NCBI RefSeq assembly: GCF_014644735.1
Contig: NZ_BMKZ01000020.1
Location: forward strand, 1-52,669
Length of the DNA stretch: 52,669 nucleotides
Reading direction: 5' to 3'
Source: Caldalkalibacillus thermarum
GTDB taxonomy: Bacteria; Bacillota; Bacilli; Caldalkalibacillales; Caldalkalibacillaceae
A program made the position numbers and the translations under genes. The first letter of the stretch is position 1, and every line of letters starts with the position of its first letter. A model generated the notes under the pieces. The model saw only the letters and a program-made list of their open reading frames with translations, did not search any database and was not told the DNA's origin. Positions 9,962 to 18,793 of the stretch are shown piece by piece.

Positions 9962-10978
9962 ATGGGCGTCAAAAGCGGAACCCCCATTCTGGAAGTGAAA
10001 AATCTCAAGACCTCTTTTTTTACTGAGGAAGGAGAAGTGAAAGCGGTCGACGGGGTCAGCTTCTCAATAGAAAAAGGAAAAACATTGGGGATCGTCGGGG
10101 AATCGGGATGTGGTAAGAGTATTACCTCTTTGTCCATTATGCGCCTCTTGCCCCAGCCGGCAGGTAAAATTGTAGGTGGAGAAATCTGGTTTAAAGGAGA
10201 AAATCTGCTGGAGAAATCGGATAAGGAATTCCGTCACATTCGTGGAAAGCATATCTCCATGATCTTTCAGGAGCCAATGACCTCCCTTAATCCTGTGTTT
10301 ACCGTGGGAGACCAGATTGCTGAGACGATCCGTATCCACGAAAAGAAAAGCAAAAAAGAGGCCTGGGAGAAAGCGGTCGAGATGCTGAAGCTGGTGGGCA
10401 TCCCTTCTCCAGAAAAACGGGCCAGGCAATATCCCTTTGAATTGTCCGGGGGGATGCGCCAGCGGGTGATGATTGCCATCGCCTTGGCTTGCAGCCCGGA
10501 GCTTTTGATCGCGGATGAGCCCACCACGGCACTGGACGTCACCATTCAGGCGCAAATCCTGGAGCTGATAAAAAAGCTGCAGGAAGAGCTGGGAACGACC
10601 ATTATCATGATTACCCATGACCTTGGGGTTGTGGCCGAGATGTGCGATAAAGTGGCTGTTATGTACGCGGGTAAAGTGGTGGAGTATGCGGATGTCTACA
10701 CCCTGTTTGAAAATCCGAAACATCCGTACACTATGGGTTTGTTAGAGTCACTGCCCCGCCATGACGAAGACCAGGAAGAGCTGGCCGTCATCAAAGGCTC
10801 AGTGCCGAGTCCGTTTAACATGCCCAAGGGCTGCCGTTTTGCACCCCGCTGTCCCCATGCCAAACCGATGTGTTTCGATCATCTGCCCGAACTTCAAACC
10901 ATGGAGGACGGCAACCAGGTTCGCTGCTGGATCTATACGGACAAGTGGGATGAACAGAAGGAGGTGGCCACAAAATGA
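9962..10978 (+). CDS. Peptide ABC transporter ATP-binding protein, OppD/DppD type
   Basis: Cytoplasmic ATPase of 338 residues. Walker A GESGCGKS (about 50-57), Q-loop [10 protein letters not shown], signature LSGGMRQR, Walker [13 protein letters not shown] and the switch histidine in MITHDLG are all intact. The C-terminal oligopeptide/dipeptide extension has the cysteine-rich [14 protein letters not shown] stretch, which in relatives binds an iron-sulphur cluster. Its stop overlaps the next start (ATGA), so the two ATPases are translationally coupled and probably form a heterodimer. Confidence 0.94.
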   Translation: MGVKSGTPILEVKNLKTSFFTEEGEVKAVDGVSFSIEKGKTLGIVGESGCGKSITSLSIMRLLPQPAGKIVGGEIWFKGENLLEKSDKEFRHIRGKHISMIFQEPMTSLNPVFTVGDQIAETIRIHEKKSKKEAWEKAVEMLKLVGIPSPEKRARQYPFELSGGMRQRVMIAIALACSPELLIADEPTTALDVTIQAQILELIKKLQEELGTTIIMITHDLGVVAEMCDKVAVMYAGKVVEYADVYTLFENPKHPYTMGLLESLPRHDEDQEELAVIKGSVPSPFNMPKGCRFAPRCPHAKPMCFDHLPELQTMEDGNQVRCWIYTDKWDEQKEVATK

Positions 10979-11994
10979 GTAAAGCCCCGCTGCTTCAAGT
11001 GGAGAATCTGAAACAATATTTCCCGATTAAAGGTGGTATATTCGGACGCACCATTAATTACGTCAAAGCGGTGGATGATATCAGCTTCCACGTCAATGAG
11101 GGTGAAACGGTCAGTGTCGTTGGCGAATCGGGGTGCGGCAAATCAACTACGGGGCGTGCCATCCTCCGTTTGGAAGAGCCCACCGCAGGGAGAGTGATTT
11201 TTCAAGGACAAGATTTGCTTAAATTAAGCAAGACGGAGATGCGTAAAAAACGCAAGGATTTGCAGATCATTTTCCAAGACCCATTTGCTTCCCTTAACCC
11301 AAGGCAGACAGTGCGTCAAATTTTGGAAGAAGCTTTGGCTATTCAAAATGTGGTCCCGCGCAACCAGCGGCGCCAGCGTGTCATTGAGTTACTGGAAATG
11401 GTAGGCTTAAATGCAGATCAGGCCGACCGTTATCCCCATGAATTTAGCGGTGGCCAGAGACAACGAATCGGCATTGCCCGCGCCTTGTCTGTTGAACCCA
11501 AACTGGTGATCTGTGATGAAGCTGTCTCGGCCTTGGACGTGTCCGTTCAGGCTCAGGTGCTCAATCTGTTAAAAAAATTGCAGCGTGAATTTAATTTGAC
11601 CTATCTGTTTATTTCCCATGATATGGGTGTAGTCCGTCATATCTCAGACCGGATTATTGTGATGTACCTGGGTAAAATCGTAGAAATGGGAGATAAGCAA
11701 TCACTCTTTGAAAACCCGCAGCATCCCTATACCCGGGCGCTGTTATCTGCCATTCCGGTGGCTGATCCGAGACGGAAGAAAGAGCGGATCATTCTTAAGG
11801 GCGATGTGCCCTCACCGATTGATCCCCCTCAAGGCTGCCGCTTCCACACCCGCTGTCCCTTTGTGATGGACCGCTGTAAAACGGAGGCGCCGCCGATGCA
11901 TAAACTGGGCCCGCAGCATGAGGCTGCCTGTCATCTGCTGGAGGAAGGCCCGGTCGATTACAGCCAATTGCTGAAAGAGATCAAGATTTCCTAA
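10975..11994 (+). CDS. Peptide ABC transporter ATP-binding protein, OppF/DppF type
   Basis: Second ATPase subunit, 339 residues. Walker [20 protein letters not shown], signature [15 protein letters not shown], Walker [13 protein letters not shown] and [10 protein letters not shown] are complete. The C-terminal [14 protein letters not shown] matches the oligopeptide-transporter tail. It is the last gene of the operon and is followed by a tandem repeat and a strong terminator. Confidence 0.94.
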   Translation: MSKAPLLQVENLKQYFPIKGGIFGRTINYVKAVDDISFHVNEGETVSVVGESGCGKSTTGRAILRLEEPTAGRVIFQGQDLLKLSKTEMRKKRKDLQIIFQDPFASLNPRQTVRQILEEALAIQNVVPRNQRRQRVIELLEMVGLNADQADRYPHEFSGGQRQRIGIARALSVEPKLVICDEAVSALDVSVQAQVLNLLKKLQREFNLTYLFISHDMGVVRHISDRIIVMYLGKIVEMGDKQSLFENPQHPYTRALLSAIPVADPRRKKERIILKGDVPSPIDPPQGCRFHTRCPFVMDRCKTEAPPMHKLGPQHEAACHLLEEGPVDYSQLLKEIKIS

Positions 11995-12003
11995 CCTGTG
12001 CTC

Positions 12004-12041
12004 ATCTCAAGGGATGTTAAGTATCTCAAGGGATGTTAAGT
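12004..12041 (+). repeat. Two tandem 19-bp direct repeats
   Basis: The unit ATCTCAAGGGATGTTAAGT occurs at 12004-12022 and again, identical, at 12023-12041, directly before the terminator of the peptide transporter operon. It is most simply a recent tandem duplication; I see no function. Confidence 0.9.
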
Positions 12042-12073
12042 AATGATATGATAGATCATGACAATGATCAACG

Positions 12074-12112
12074 GCCGCAGTTCCGTTGCTATACGGAGTT
12101 GCGGCTTATTTT
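12074..12112 (+). terminator. Terminator of the peptide transporter operon
   Basis: A two-part stem, 12074-12079 with 12100-12105 and 12082-12086 with 12093-12097, is followed by TTATTTTT. Confidence 0.85.
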
Positions 12113-12193
12113 TCACTTTACAGTTGATGACTTGTCAAGCTGGGAAAAATAAGAAACAATAAGGATAGTACTGAAGGGAAAGGTTGGTAGAGC

Positions 12194-12937
12194 ATGCGTC
12201 CTCTTTTGCAAGTCGAGCACGTCACAGGCGGGTATACGGCAACGAAACCCGTCATACATGACATCAGTTTTGACATTAATGCAGGAGAAATTGTCTCGCT
12301 TATTGGACTGAACGGTGCCGGAAAAAGCACCACCATTAAGCATATCCTGGGACTTCTCTCGCCTCATGAGGGCTCCATTATGATTGATGGCTGTAGCTTC
12401 AAGGATGATCCAGACCGTTACCGCTCTTTGTACAGCTATATCCCTGAATCCCCTGTTTATTATGAGGAACTGAACTTGTGGGAACATCTGGAACTGGCGG
12501 CGATGGCGTATGGCCTGGACCGGTTGACCTTTGAAAAGCGGGCTGAACATTTATTGCAAGAGTTTCGCATGGAGAAAAAGAAGCATCAATTTCCCGCTCA
12601 GTTCTCCAAGGGGATGAAACAAAAGTTGATGATTATGATGGCCTTTCTGGTACAACCCAAACTGTATATTGTGGACGAGCCTCTCCTGGGGCTTGACCCG
12701 CTGGGCATCCGCTCTTTGCTGGAATGGCTGGTGGCTTGCAAGGAAAAAGGGGCGGGGATTTTAATGTCGACCCATATTTTAGCCACCGCTGAACGTTACT
12801 GTGACCGTTTTGTCATTATCCATGAGGGGCGCATCCGTGCCAAGGGCACCCTTGAGGAATTGCGCCAGATGAGCGGGATGCCTGCAGCCAGCCTGGATGA
12901 TATTTATCTTACACTGACTGAGGTTGATGAAAGATGA
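12194..12937 (+). CDS. ecsA: ABC transporter ATP-binding protein EcsA
   Basis: ATPase of the EcsAB exporter-like ABC transporter, 247 residues. Walker A LNGAGKST (about 43-50), signature FSKGMKQKL, Walker B LYIVDEPLLGLDP and STHIL switch are present. In B. subtilis EcsAB affects protein secretion, regulated intramembrane proteolysis, competence and sporulation; the substrate is unsettled. Identification rests mainly on the partner gene, which overlaps by four bases (ATGA) and is EcsB-like. No clear promoter could be assigned between the preceding terminator and this gene. Confidence 0.88.
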   Translation: MRPLLQVEHVTGGYTATKPVIHDISFDINAGEIVSLIGLNGAGKSTTIKHILGLLSPHEGSIMIDGCSFKDDPDRYRSLYSYIPESPVYYEELNLWEHLELAAMAYGLDRLTFEKRAEHLLQEFRMEKKKHQFPAQFSKGMKQKLMIMMAFLVQPKLYIVDEPLLGLDPLGIRSLLEWLVACKEKGAGILMSTHILATAERYCDRFVIIHEGRIRAKGTLEELRQMSGMPAASLDDIYLTLTEVDER

Positions 12938-14220
12938 AGAAAGCAGTCACTCAAGCTTCAAAACGTACCAGTACTGCCTCTGGTGCTGACCAGAACGAGC
13001 GCATGTTTCTGGATGTGGAGCAATTAGCCAGGAATCGGATTCAAGAATTTGTGACCGAAGCGGTTCGTTATTGGCAGCTGATTGCCTCGAGCGGTTTGCT
13101 GTTTACTGTGGTCGTGCTCTTAATTATCGGCATGATTTATTATGATCAGATTGTAGCTTGGATCCCGGACTGGATGCCCATGGGCTTCATTTATGCCGTT
13201 GTGTTTTGCTGGCTTGTTGCTCGGGCTCCCCAGCGTCATTTTTTGCATGAGGCCGATCTGATTTTTCTCACCCCTGTGGAGAGCCGGATGGACGATTATT
13301 TCCGGCACACATACCGCTATAACCTCATGTTACAAAGCGCTGCTGTCGTCGTTACATCAATCTTGCTTTACCCCTTTTGGCGGGATACGGTAGCCGCGGC
13401 AGAGCAGCCGGTCTGGGTCTATTTTTTGATCCCCTTGGTTTTAAAAGGGTGGAATTTTTCTTCCCATTGGAACATGTTGCGTCATATGGACGAACGTAAA
13501 GTGGAGATTCACCGGGGATTAAGAATCTTGTTCAGCTTTATTTTCCTGTTATGGTGGTTTTACCAGGGGCCTGCTTGGCTGTTGCCAATGCTGGTCTTGC
13601 CGCTAGTGGCCTTTTTCTTATATGAGCGGAAAGTGGTCCGTTCCCATGGTTACCGCTGGATGCGTCTGTTGGAGCTGGAACGGAAACAGCTCAGCCGGTT
13701 TTATGCTTTCTGTCAGGCTTTTGTGGATGTGCCGCACATGGGAACTCGTGTCCGCAAACGGCCCTGGCTCAGCTATGTGACGGCCTTACTGCCCTTTAAC
13801 AGGACTTCTGTCTATCGCTACTTATATCTCAAGACGTTTATCCGTGCCCAAGATTATTTGGGGATTTATGTCCGTTTGACTCTCATCGGGACAGTGATGA
13901 TTTATGTGCTGAACGAAGTATGGGTGAAGGGGCTCGTTTATCTTTTGTTTCTGTTTGTAGCAGCGACTCAGTTGCAGGCGGTATGGACACATCATCAACA
14001 GCAGTTTTGGCACCAGCTGTTTCCCCTTTCCCACAGAGAGCAAAGGGACAGCTTCGTGTGGATGTGCCGGGTCGTGCTGGGGATGCAGGCACTCGTCATG
14101 TTTATGCCGATTCTTGTGTCCGGCTCTCTGATCTCTGTTCAGCTCATGATTTTAGCGGCAGCAACAGCTTTTATATACTTCTTCACACGGAGAATCGGCA
14201 TGAGAATAAGTGCCCTTTAA
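12934..14220 (+). CDS. ecsB: ABC transporter permease EcsB
   Basis: Membrane partner of EcsA, 428 residues with about nine hydrophobic segments in pairs. The N-terminus is a hydrophilic stretch of about 45 residues. EcsB-like features include LFxRR/LFKRR-type soluble loops and repeated tryptophan- and arginine-rich turns (for example HFLHEADLIFLTPVESRM). The gene begins within the ecsA stop codon. No further gene follows on this strand before convergent minus-strand genes. Confidence 0.85.
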   Translation: MKKAVTQASKRTSTASGADQNERMFLDVEQLARNRIQEFVTEAVRYWQLIASSGLLFTVVVLLIIGMIYYDQIVAWIPDWMPMGFIYAVVFCWLVARAPQRHFLHEADLIFLTPVESRMDDYFRHTYRYNLMLQSAAVVVTSILLYPFWRDTVAAAEQPVWVYFLIPLVLKGWNFSSHWNMLRHMDERKVEIHRGLRILFSFIFLLWWFYQGPAWLLPMLVLPLVAFFLYERKVVRSHGYRWMRLLELERKQLSRFYAFCQAFVDVPHMGTRVRKRPWLSYVTALLPFNRTSVYRYLYLKTFIRAQDYLGIYVRLTLIGTVMIYVLNEVWVKGLVYLLFLFVAATQLQAVWTHHQQQFWHQLFPLSHREQRDSFVWMCRVVLGMQALVMFMPILVSGSLISVQLMILAAATAFIYFFTRRIGMRISAL

Positions 14221-14242
14221 GATGAAACAAAATAATTAAAAC

Positions 14243-14270
14243 AAAAAAAAAGAGGCCTTGTCCCAGGCCT
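14243..14270 (-). terminator. Minus-strand terminator for the zinc-ribbon gene
   Basis: AGGCCT at 14253-14258 pairs with AGGCCT at 14265-14270. Read on the minus strand it is followed by nine T (14251-14243). It lies about 90 bases after the small gene at 14358. Confidence 0.7.
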
Positions 14271-14357
14271 AATCTCAAAAGGTGAAGGTATGAGTAAACA
14301 ATTGAGGTGATACACATCATTCCATGGTTAACCAACATTAAGCGCTGCGAATTGCTG

Positions 14358-14519
14358 TTAGGATTGCCATACCCATCCGCCTTCAGTTTGAACCAATACC
14401 CCTCTTTGTTCAACCTGACATTCAGGACAGGTATCCGTATAGGAATCGTATAGCTCATGAAACTCTTTGTGGCAATGGGGACATATTTTTGCCGAATTGT
14501 AGCGCTCAAACTTGATCAT
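14358..14519 (-). CDS. Small zinc-ribbon protein (53 residues)
   Basis: A 53-residue protein with two Cys-X2-Cys knuckles, CPHCHKEF (13-20) and CPEC (31-34), spaced as in small rubredoxin-like zinc ribbons, followed by QVEQRGVLVQTEGGWVWQS. Short YhfH-like zinc-ribbon proteins of bacilli have the same layout, but I do not assign it to a named family. A strong GGAGGGAGAGGAGAG site precedes the ATG. It has a well-formed promoter with a perfect palindrome in its spacer and its own terminator, so it is a single-gene transcription unit. Confidence 0.8.
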   Translation of the reverse strand: MIKFERYNSAKICPHCHKEFHELYDSYTDTCPECQVEQRGVLVQTEGGWVWQS

Positions 14520-14566
14520 GGTTTCTCTCCTCTCCCTCCCAAGGTGTTAAATTTGTTGTTGTTTTT

Positions 14567-14595
14567 ATTATATGTGTTATAACACAAAAGTTCAA
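14567..14595 (-). promoter_or_regulatory. Promoter with palindromic operator before the zinc-ribbon gene
   Basis: On the minus strand TTGAAC (14595-14590), a 17-base spacer and TATAAT (14572-14567). The spacer contains the perfect 14-bp palindrome TGTGTTATAACACA (14573-14586), placed where a dimeric repressor would cover both promoter elements. Confidence 0.75.
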
Positions 14596-14648
14596 TATTA
14601 ATTTTTGATATATAACAGATTTTTTGTAAAAAAGTGCTTCTGGCCAGC

Positions 14649-14678
14649 AAAAAGGAGACCTGCAGTACAGATCTCCTT
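14649..14678 (-). terminator. Minus-strand terminator of the DUF418 gene
   Basis: AAGGAGA/TCTCCTT arms (14672-14678 with 14652-14658) followed on the minus strand by a T-run, 21 bases after the stop of the DUF418 gene. Confidence 0.8.
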
Positions 14679-14698
14679 CTTGCCAAATGAAGATGTCT

Positions 14699-15904
14699 TT
14701 ACTTTTTCAGCGGTTGCCATGACCAGTATGTAAGGGAGCGCCACAACCACTCTGCCGGGCCATAACGGAAATGGCCTAACCATATGCGGCTAAAGCATAC
14801 TTGCAACGGATAGAGGACGGCGGCGATGATCACCCACCAGACAGGGGCCACCTGATTATACAGGCCCAACCCATAGTTATAAAACAGGAGCGTACAGATG
14901 ATAGACTGCAGCAAGTAATTGGTGAGCGCCATGCGGCCCACGGGAGCCAGGTAAGCCAGACGCCGTTGCCATCTTTGGCGGCGACAGAGCTGTAGCAGCG
15001 AGGTGATGTAGAAGAAACACAATCCAGGTCCGGCCACACACACACTGACAAAATGGAGCCATTGATAGAGGGTTAACCCGGTGTGTAGCATCTGTTGGTG
15101 ACTGTAGACCTGCAACAGGGCAGCAGGTACACCAATACACAGACTTAACAGGCGGATGCGCCGGAACAGTGTTTCATGTTGATGCAGCTGTTGGTAGAAC
15201 CGCCGTTTGCCCACATAAAGGCCTGTTAAAAACATGGCCAAAACAAGGGGAGCAACGAAAATGGAGTTGATGGCCATAAACAGATAATCAAACATACGCT
15301 GGGCCGTAATTTCCAGAAAGGTTCCGCTCCCGTAAGCAGCAATGGAGCGCTCAATATAGTGGTAAGCCGATTGCTCCCACTGGGGGTCACTAAATTCACC
15401 GCCAAAACCTGGAGCCAAGAGCAAGGTCACCACAACCACGGGCACTGCCCACAAACCCACGGCCCAAGCCAGAAGGGTTTTGGGAGAAGAGCGACGGAAA
15501 AACAGAAGGATAAAACTAAGAACCGAATAAAGCATGAGAATATCGCCGGCCCAAATGAAAAAGGCATGGATCATGCCAATTATGAAGAGCACCACCAATC
15601 TGCGGGTAAACAGGGGCAAAACCGAATAACCTTTGGCCTCTGCTCTCTCCATAAACAGGACAAAGCCTAAACCAAATAAGAAAGAAAACATGGTAAAAAA
15701 TTTGGCTTCAGCAAAAAACTGAATGCCCCACAGCGCCAATTTATCCCCCAGACTTTCCCACTCATCTATTCCTGCCATTTGAATATAAACCACCGGCGAA
15801 GCGAAAAAAGCCATGTTGGCCAATAAAATCCCTAACAGGGCGAATCCGCGTATCTGATCCAATACTTCCAGGCGTTCCTGAGGTGAGGTGGGGTGGAGAG
15901 ACAT
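14699..15904 (-). CDS. DUF418 / YeiB-type membrane protein
   Basis: A 401-residue polytopic membrane protein. It starts with ERLEVLDQIRGFALLGILLANMAFF-type sequence, the standard YeiB N-terminus, continues with FFAEAKFFTMFSFLFGLGF, and ends with the DUF418 domain (GRMALTNYLLQSIIC, YGPAEWLWRSLTYW). About ten transmembrane segments are visible. DUF418 proteins are acyltransferase-like membrane proteins of unproved substrate, so no function is claimed. It has its own terminator and is separated from the kinase-like gene behind it by another. Confidence 0.88.
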   Translation of the reverse strand: MSLHPTSPQERLEVLDQIRGFALLGILLANMAFFASPVVYIQMAGIDEWESLGDKLALWGIQFFAEAKFFTMFSFLFGLGFVLFMERAEAKGYSVLPLFTRRLVVLFIIGMIHAFFIWAGDILMLYSVLSFILLFFRRSSPKTLLAWAVGLWAVPVVVVTLLLAPGFGGEFSDPQWEQSAYHYIERSIAAYGSGTFLEITAQRMFDYLFMAINSIFVAPLVLAMFLTGLYVGKRRFYQQLHQHETLFRRIRLLSLCIGVPAALLQVYSHQQMLHTGLTLYQWLHFVSVCVAGPGLCFFYITSLLQLCRRQRWQRRLAYLAPVGRMALTNYLLQSIICTLLFYNYGLGLYNQVAPVWWVIIAAVLYPLQVCFSRIWLGHFRYGPAEWLWRSLTYWSWQPLKK

Positions 15905-15937
15905 CTCTTGGTTCTCAACTCCTTGACGGGTCTACAT

Positions 15938-15969
15938 GCAAAAGGAGAATGGTTGTCAACCACTCTCCT
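15938..15969 (-). terminator. Minus-strand terminator of the guanylate-kinase-like gene
   Basis: AGGAGA-TGGTT arms, 15964-15969 with 15943-15948 and inner pairs, with a GTTGAC-type loop, followed by TTTTGC on the minus strand. Confidence 0.75.
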
Positions 15970-16031
15970 GTCATCATTTTTTAGTAGAGGCAAAAAAGTG
16001 ACGTTATTTTCCAGCGGGTGGTGAAGAAGGT

Positions 16032-16613
16032 CTAATACTTACTGTCTGGATGGTGCTCAATACCCAAAAATTCCTCGATTCTCTTGGTCAGCTCCTGTGC
16101 GGTACTGGCCAGGTCGTAGTTGGGGATGGAGATGTCACACTTATCTTTATAGGCCATAATTTCTTCATAGTGGCTTAAGTGACGCTTAATCGTTTCGGGA
16201 TCATCCCCCCGCTCAATTTGCCGTTGAATGACAGTGTCCCGGTCGGCATAAACAAAAATGGTTAAGGTTTTGGTAAATTCCCTTTTGAAAATTTCACATC
16301 CCTCTGGGCTTAAAATAGCAATTAAACTGCCCGCTTTTTCTAATAGATCTTGGCAATCTTGTTTGCGGATTCCGTAGTAGAAGCCGTCCATTTGAACCAC
16401 TTCAATAAACTCACCAGCCCCTTGCATCTCTTTGAACGTATCTTCAGTTACAAAGTTGTATTCTTTGCCATCTGTTTCACGGGGAAGTTTAGGGCGGGTG
16501 GTATAGGAGGTGACCATTGGTATATGCAGCGTGACACCGATTGCATTAGCCAAAGTAAATCGTCCTGATCCGTCGGGTCCAACAAATAACAACGCTCTTC
16601 CTTCTAAGGGCAT
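16032..16613 (-). CDS. Guanylate-kinase-like protein with altered P-loop
   Basis: A 193-residue protein of the guanylate kinase fold. The nucleobase/GMP-binding stretch is typical (SYTTRPKLPRETDGKEYNFVTEDTF). The P-loop reads GPDGSGRFT (12-20) where guanylate kinases have GPSGxGKST: the catalytic lysine is arginine (R18) and the serine is phenylalanine. The lid region RQIERGDDPETIKRHL is kept. Start ATG at 16613 is preferred because GGAGGAG lies just before it; an ATG at 16631 lies upstream of that site. It could be a slow or specialised kinase or a GMP-sensing domain protein; it is unlikely to be the essential Gmk, usually encoded next to rpoZ. Confidence 0.8.
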   Translation of the reverse strand: MPLEGRALLFVGPDGSGRFTLANAIGVTLHIPMVTSYTTRPKLPRETDGKEYNFVTEDTFKEMQGAGEFIEVVQMDGFYYGIRKQDCQDLLEKAGSLIAILSPEGCEIFKREFTKTLTIFVYADRDTVIQRQIERGDDPETIKRHLSHYEEIMAYKDKCDISIPNYDLASTAQELTKRIEEFLGIEHHPDSKY

Positions 16614-16826
16614 ATGATCTCCTCCAATCAAGATGAATCATAAAAATTCTGACACTATCGTTCTAAGTATACCATTCTTTTAGCAAAAAAGATAGCCTTA
16701 AAGGAAAGATATGGGGATTTTTACGTTGATTTGTTATGATGATAAAAAGGGAGATGAACGGTGAGGAGAGATAGGCATGCAGATGGATGATGAGCATAAC
16801 AAGGGTAAAAAAGGAGGAGCCTCCTC

Positions 16827-17456
16827 ATGAAGACAAATAAATATTCATTTAAAACAGAAACAAGGGATACCAAACGCCTCTTTATCGCTCTGCCCCTCCC
16901 TTATGCAGTGCGCCAACATCTTAAGGAAAGGGCCAGTCAGTGCAAAAGACAATGGCCATTTAAAAAATGGGTGCATGTTGAGGATTATCATCTCACGCTC
17001 AAGTTTTTGGGCGACACGACCCTGACACGTCTACCGCGGCTGAACCGCTCCCTTGCTGAGATTGCCTCATGCTTTTCTCCCTTTAAATTGTCCCTGGAAA
17101 ATCTGGGTGTCTTTGGTGATCCAAGCCGTCCGCGCATTCTGTGGATTGGTGTTCAGGGAGAGCTTGACGTGCTCAATAACTTGCAACACAAGGTCGAAGA
17201 GGAAATGGCCAAGCTGGGTTATCCTGCTGACAACAGGCCCTACCGCCCCCATGTGACCCTGGCCCGAACATACAGGGGAAAGCAAACATTTGATATTCGC
17301 TCCCTTAACCAGGGTGTTCAGCTGAACAGCGATAAAATCACTTGGCAGGTTAAAGAGGTGGTACTATATGAAAGCCGCGCGGATCTTCTACCGATGTATA
17401 AGCCACAGTTAATAGTTCAGTTGGGGCATAAGTTTGGGAACTATTACAGTCAATAA
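16827..17456 (+). CDS. thpR: RNA 2',3'-cyclic phosphodiesterase / 2'-5' RNA ligase family (ThpR)
   Basis: 2H phosphoesterase of 209 residues. The two catalytic H-X-T motifs are present: HLTL at H55 (EDYHLTLKFLGD) and HVTL at H142 (YRPHVTLAR). Family members hydrolyse 2',3'-cyclic phosphates on RNA and can ligate tRNA halves in vitro; the cellular role is unclear. The N-terminal 15 residues before RLFIALPLP are longer than usual. AAGGAGGAG precedes the ATG. A 17-codon ORF starting at 16777 overlaps the start codon (ATGA) and may be a leader peptide. Confidence 0.9.
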   Translation: MKTNKYSFKTETRDTKRLFIALPLPYAVRQHLKERASQCKRQWPFKKWVHVEDYHLTLKFLGDTTLTRLPRLNRSLAEIASCFSPFKLSLENLGVFGDPSRPRILWIGVQGELDVLNNLQHKVEEEMAKLGYPADNRPYRPHVTLARTYRGKQTFDIRSLNQGVQLNSDKITWQVKEVVLYESRADLLPMYKPQLIVQLGHKFGNYYSQ

Positions 17457-17481
17457 TATTTTGCTATTTTGTCAAAAGATA

Positions 17482-17538
17482 TTCACAAATACAATGGCCC
17501 ATGTTATAATTTAGATAAAACTTTTGAATACGTATACA
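17482..17538 (+). promoter_or_regulatory. Promoter and operator of the LacI-family regulator
   Basis: TTCACA (17482-17487), 17 bases, TATAAT (17505-17510). The near-perfect palindrome TGAATACGTATACA (17525-17538) lies just after the expected start site. It matches the perfect site at 18725-18738 except for one base, so the regulator probably represses its own gene. Confidence 0.8.
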
Positions 17539-17584
17539 AAAAATTAACCAAGCACTTCGACTGACGCTAGAAAGAGGACAGATC

Positions 17585-18586
17585 ATGGTCTCATCTAAAT
17601 TGGTAGCAAAACTAGCCGGGGTTTCCCAGGCTACGGTCTCCCGGGTCATTAATGGCTCGCCCCATGTGCGCAAGGAGACCCGCGAAAAAGTGGAGCGGGC
17701 CATGAAGGAACTGGGTTACCGTCCCAATATGATCGCCCGCAGTTTGGTCTTGAATCGAACAAAAACACTGGCCTTGATATCCGGGGGATTGGAAAATCCT
17801 TTCTATTCTGAGGTGGCGACTGCTATCATTAACACGGCGACCGTTAAAGGCTACAACACACTGGTCTATTTTGAACAATCCCATGGCATGGATGAGATTA
17901 TTGATGAGGTATTAAGCCATCATGTCGAAGGAATCATTATTTCTTCTATCAATCTACAACACCCCATTTATGATACGTTGGAACAATCCGGAATCCCGTT
18001 TATTATGATTAACCGCAAGCACCAAAAAGAGGGCCATTACGTGGTGTTGGACAACCATACTGCCGGACGTTTGGCTATGGAACATCTGGTTCAGCTTGGG
18101 CACCAACGGATTGGGATGGTGCTGGGACCTGCTAATATTTCTACTTTTCTTGAACGCAAAGAAGGGGCACTACAAGTTTTAGAGGAAAACGGCATCAAGT
18201 TTAATCCTGCATATTTACAAGAAGTGAATTTAACCGCACAGGACATCAAATCTGCTGTAACTGAACTAGTGTATCTTGCCAATCCGCCCACTGCGCTTTT
18301 GTGCGGCACAGATCACATAGCGCTTATAGCCATGGATATACTGTTAAGTATGAATCTACGTATTCCCGACGATATCAGTGTCATCGGTTTTGATGATATT
18401 GCCTTGGCTGGCCATCAAGCCATACAATTGACTAGTGTGGCGCATAACATTGAACAGATGGGGGAATTGGGGGTTAATCTGTTAGTTAATTTAATTGAGG
18501 AAGAAAATAATACTTCAGCTTATAAACAGATTCAGCTTAAACCTCACTTGGTGATTCGTAATACCACCGCAAAACTGAATCACTAG
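17585..18586 (+). CDS. LacI-family transcriptional regulator
   Basis: A 333-residue repressor: N-terminal helix-turn-helix (LVAKLAGVSQATVSRVINGSPHVRKETR, about 4-33) and hinge helix region, then a periplasmic-binding-protein-like sensor domain ending GFDDIALAGHQAIQLTSVAHN. AGAGGA precedes the ATG. Two copies of one palindrome, before this gene and before the TRAP operon, mark it as local regulator of the transport and dehydrogenase genes. The effector is unknown. A terminator follows, so it is a separate transcription unit. Confidence 0.92.
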   Translation: MVSSKLVAKLAGVSQATVSRVINGSPHVRKETREKVERAMKELGYRPNMIARSLVLNRTKTLALISGGLENPFYSEVATAIINTATVKGYNTLVYFEQSHGMDEIIDEVLSHHVEGIIISSINLQHPIYDTLEQSGIPFIMINRKHQKEGHYVVLDNHTAGRLAMEHLVQLGHQRIGMVLGPANISTFLERKEGALQVLEENGIKFNPAYLQEVNLTAQDIKSAVTELVYLANPPTALLCGTDHIALIAMDILLSMNLRIPDDISVIGFDDIALAGHQAIQLTSVAHNIEQMGELGVNLLVNLIEEENNTSAYKQIQLKPHLVIRNTTAKLNH

Positions 18587-18618
18587 ATACACTCTATTTA
18601 TGCCTGTATCTCTTTTTA
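18585..18618 (+). terminator. Terminator of the LacI-family regulator gene
   Basis: AGATACA (18585-18591) pairs with TGTATCT (18605-18611), followed by CTTTTTAT. Confidence 0.75.
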
Positions 18619-18661
18619 TAGCTTATTATGAATCCGCATACATTTTGTTTAGGGGGTGATC

Positions 18662-18738
18662 CTGCAAGAATAATATTTAGATTCTATAATTATGGAAATT
18701 TATAGAAGTTTTAATATTTAAAAATGTATACGTATACA
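18662..18738 (+). promoter_or_regulatory. Promoter region and LacI-family operator of the TRAP operon
   Basis: The perfect palindrome TGTATACGTATACA lies at 18725-18738, 56 bases before the first gene. Upstream, TATAAT at 18685-18690 with CTGCAA at 18662-18667 (17-base spacer) is the best promoter; AT-rich alternatives between 18700 and 18720 are possible. The operator downstream of the promoter implies a roadblock type of repression. Confidence 0.75.
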
Positions 18739-18793
18739 ATCTTGGGAGTTTTCATCAAAAATAAAGAAAAAACAATTAGGGGGAAGATTAGTT

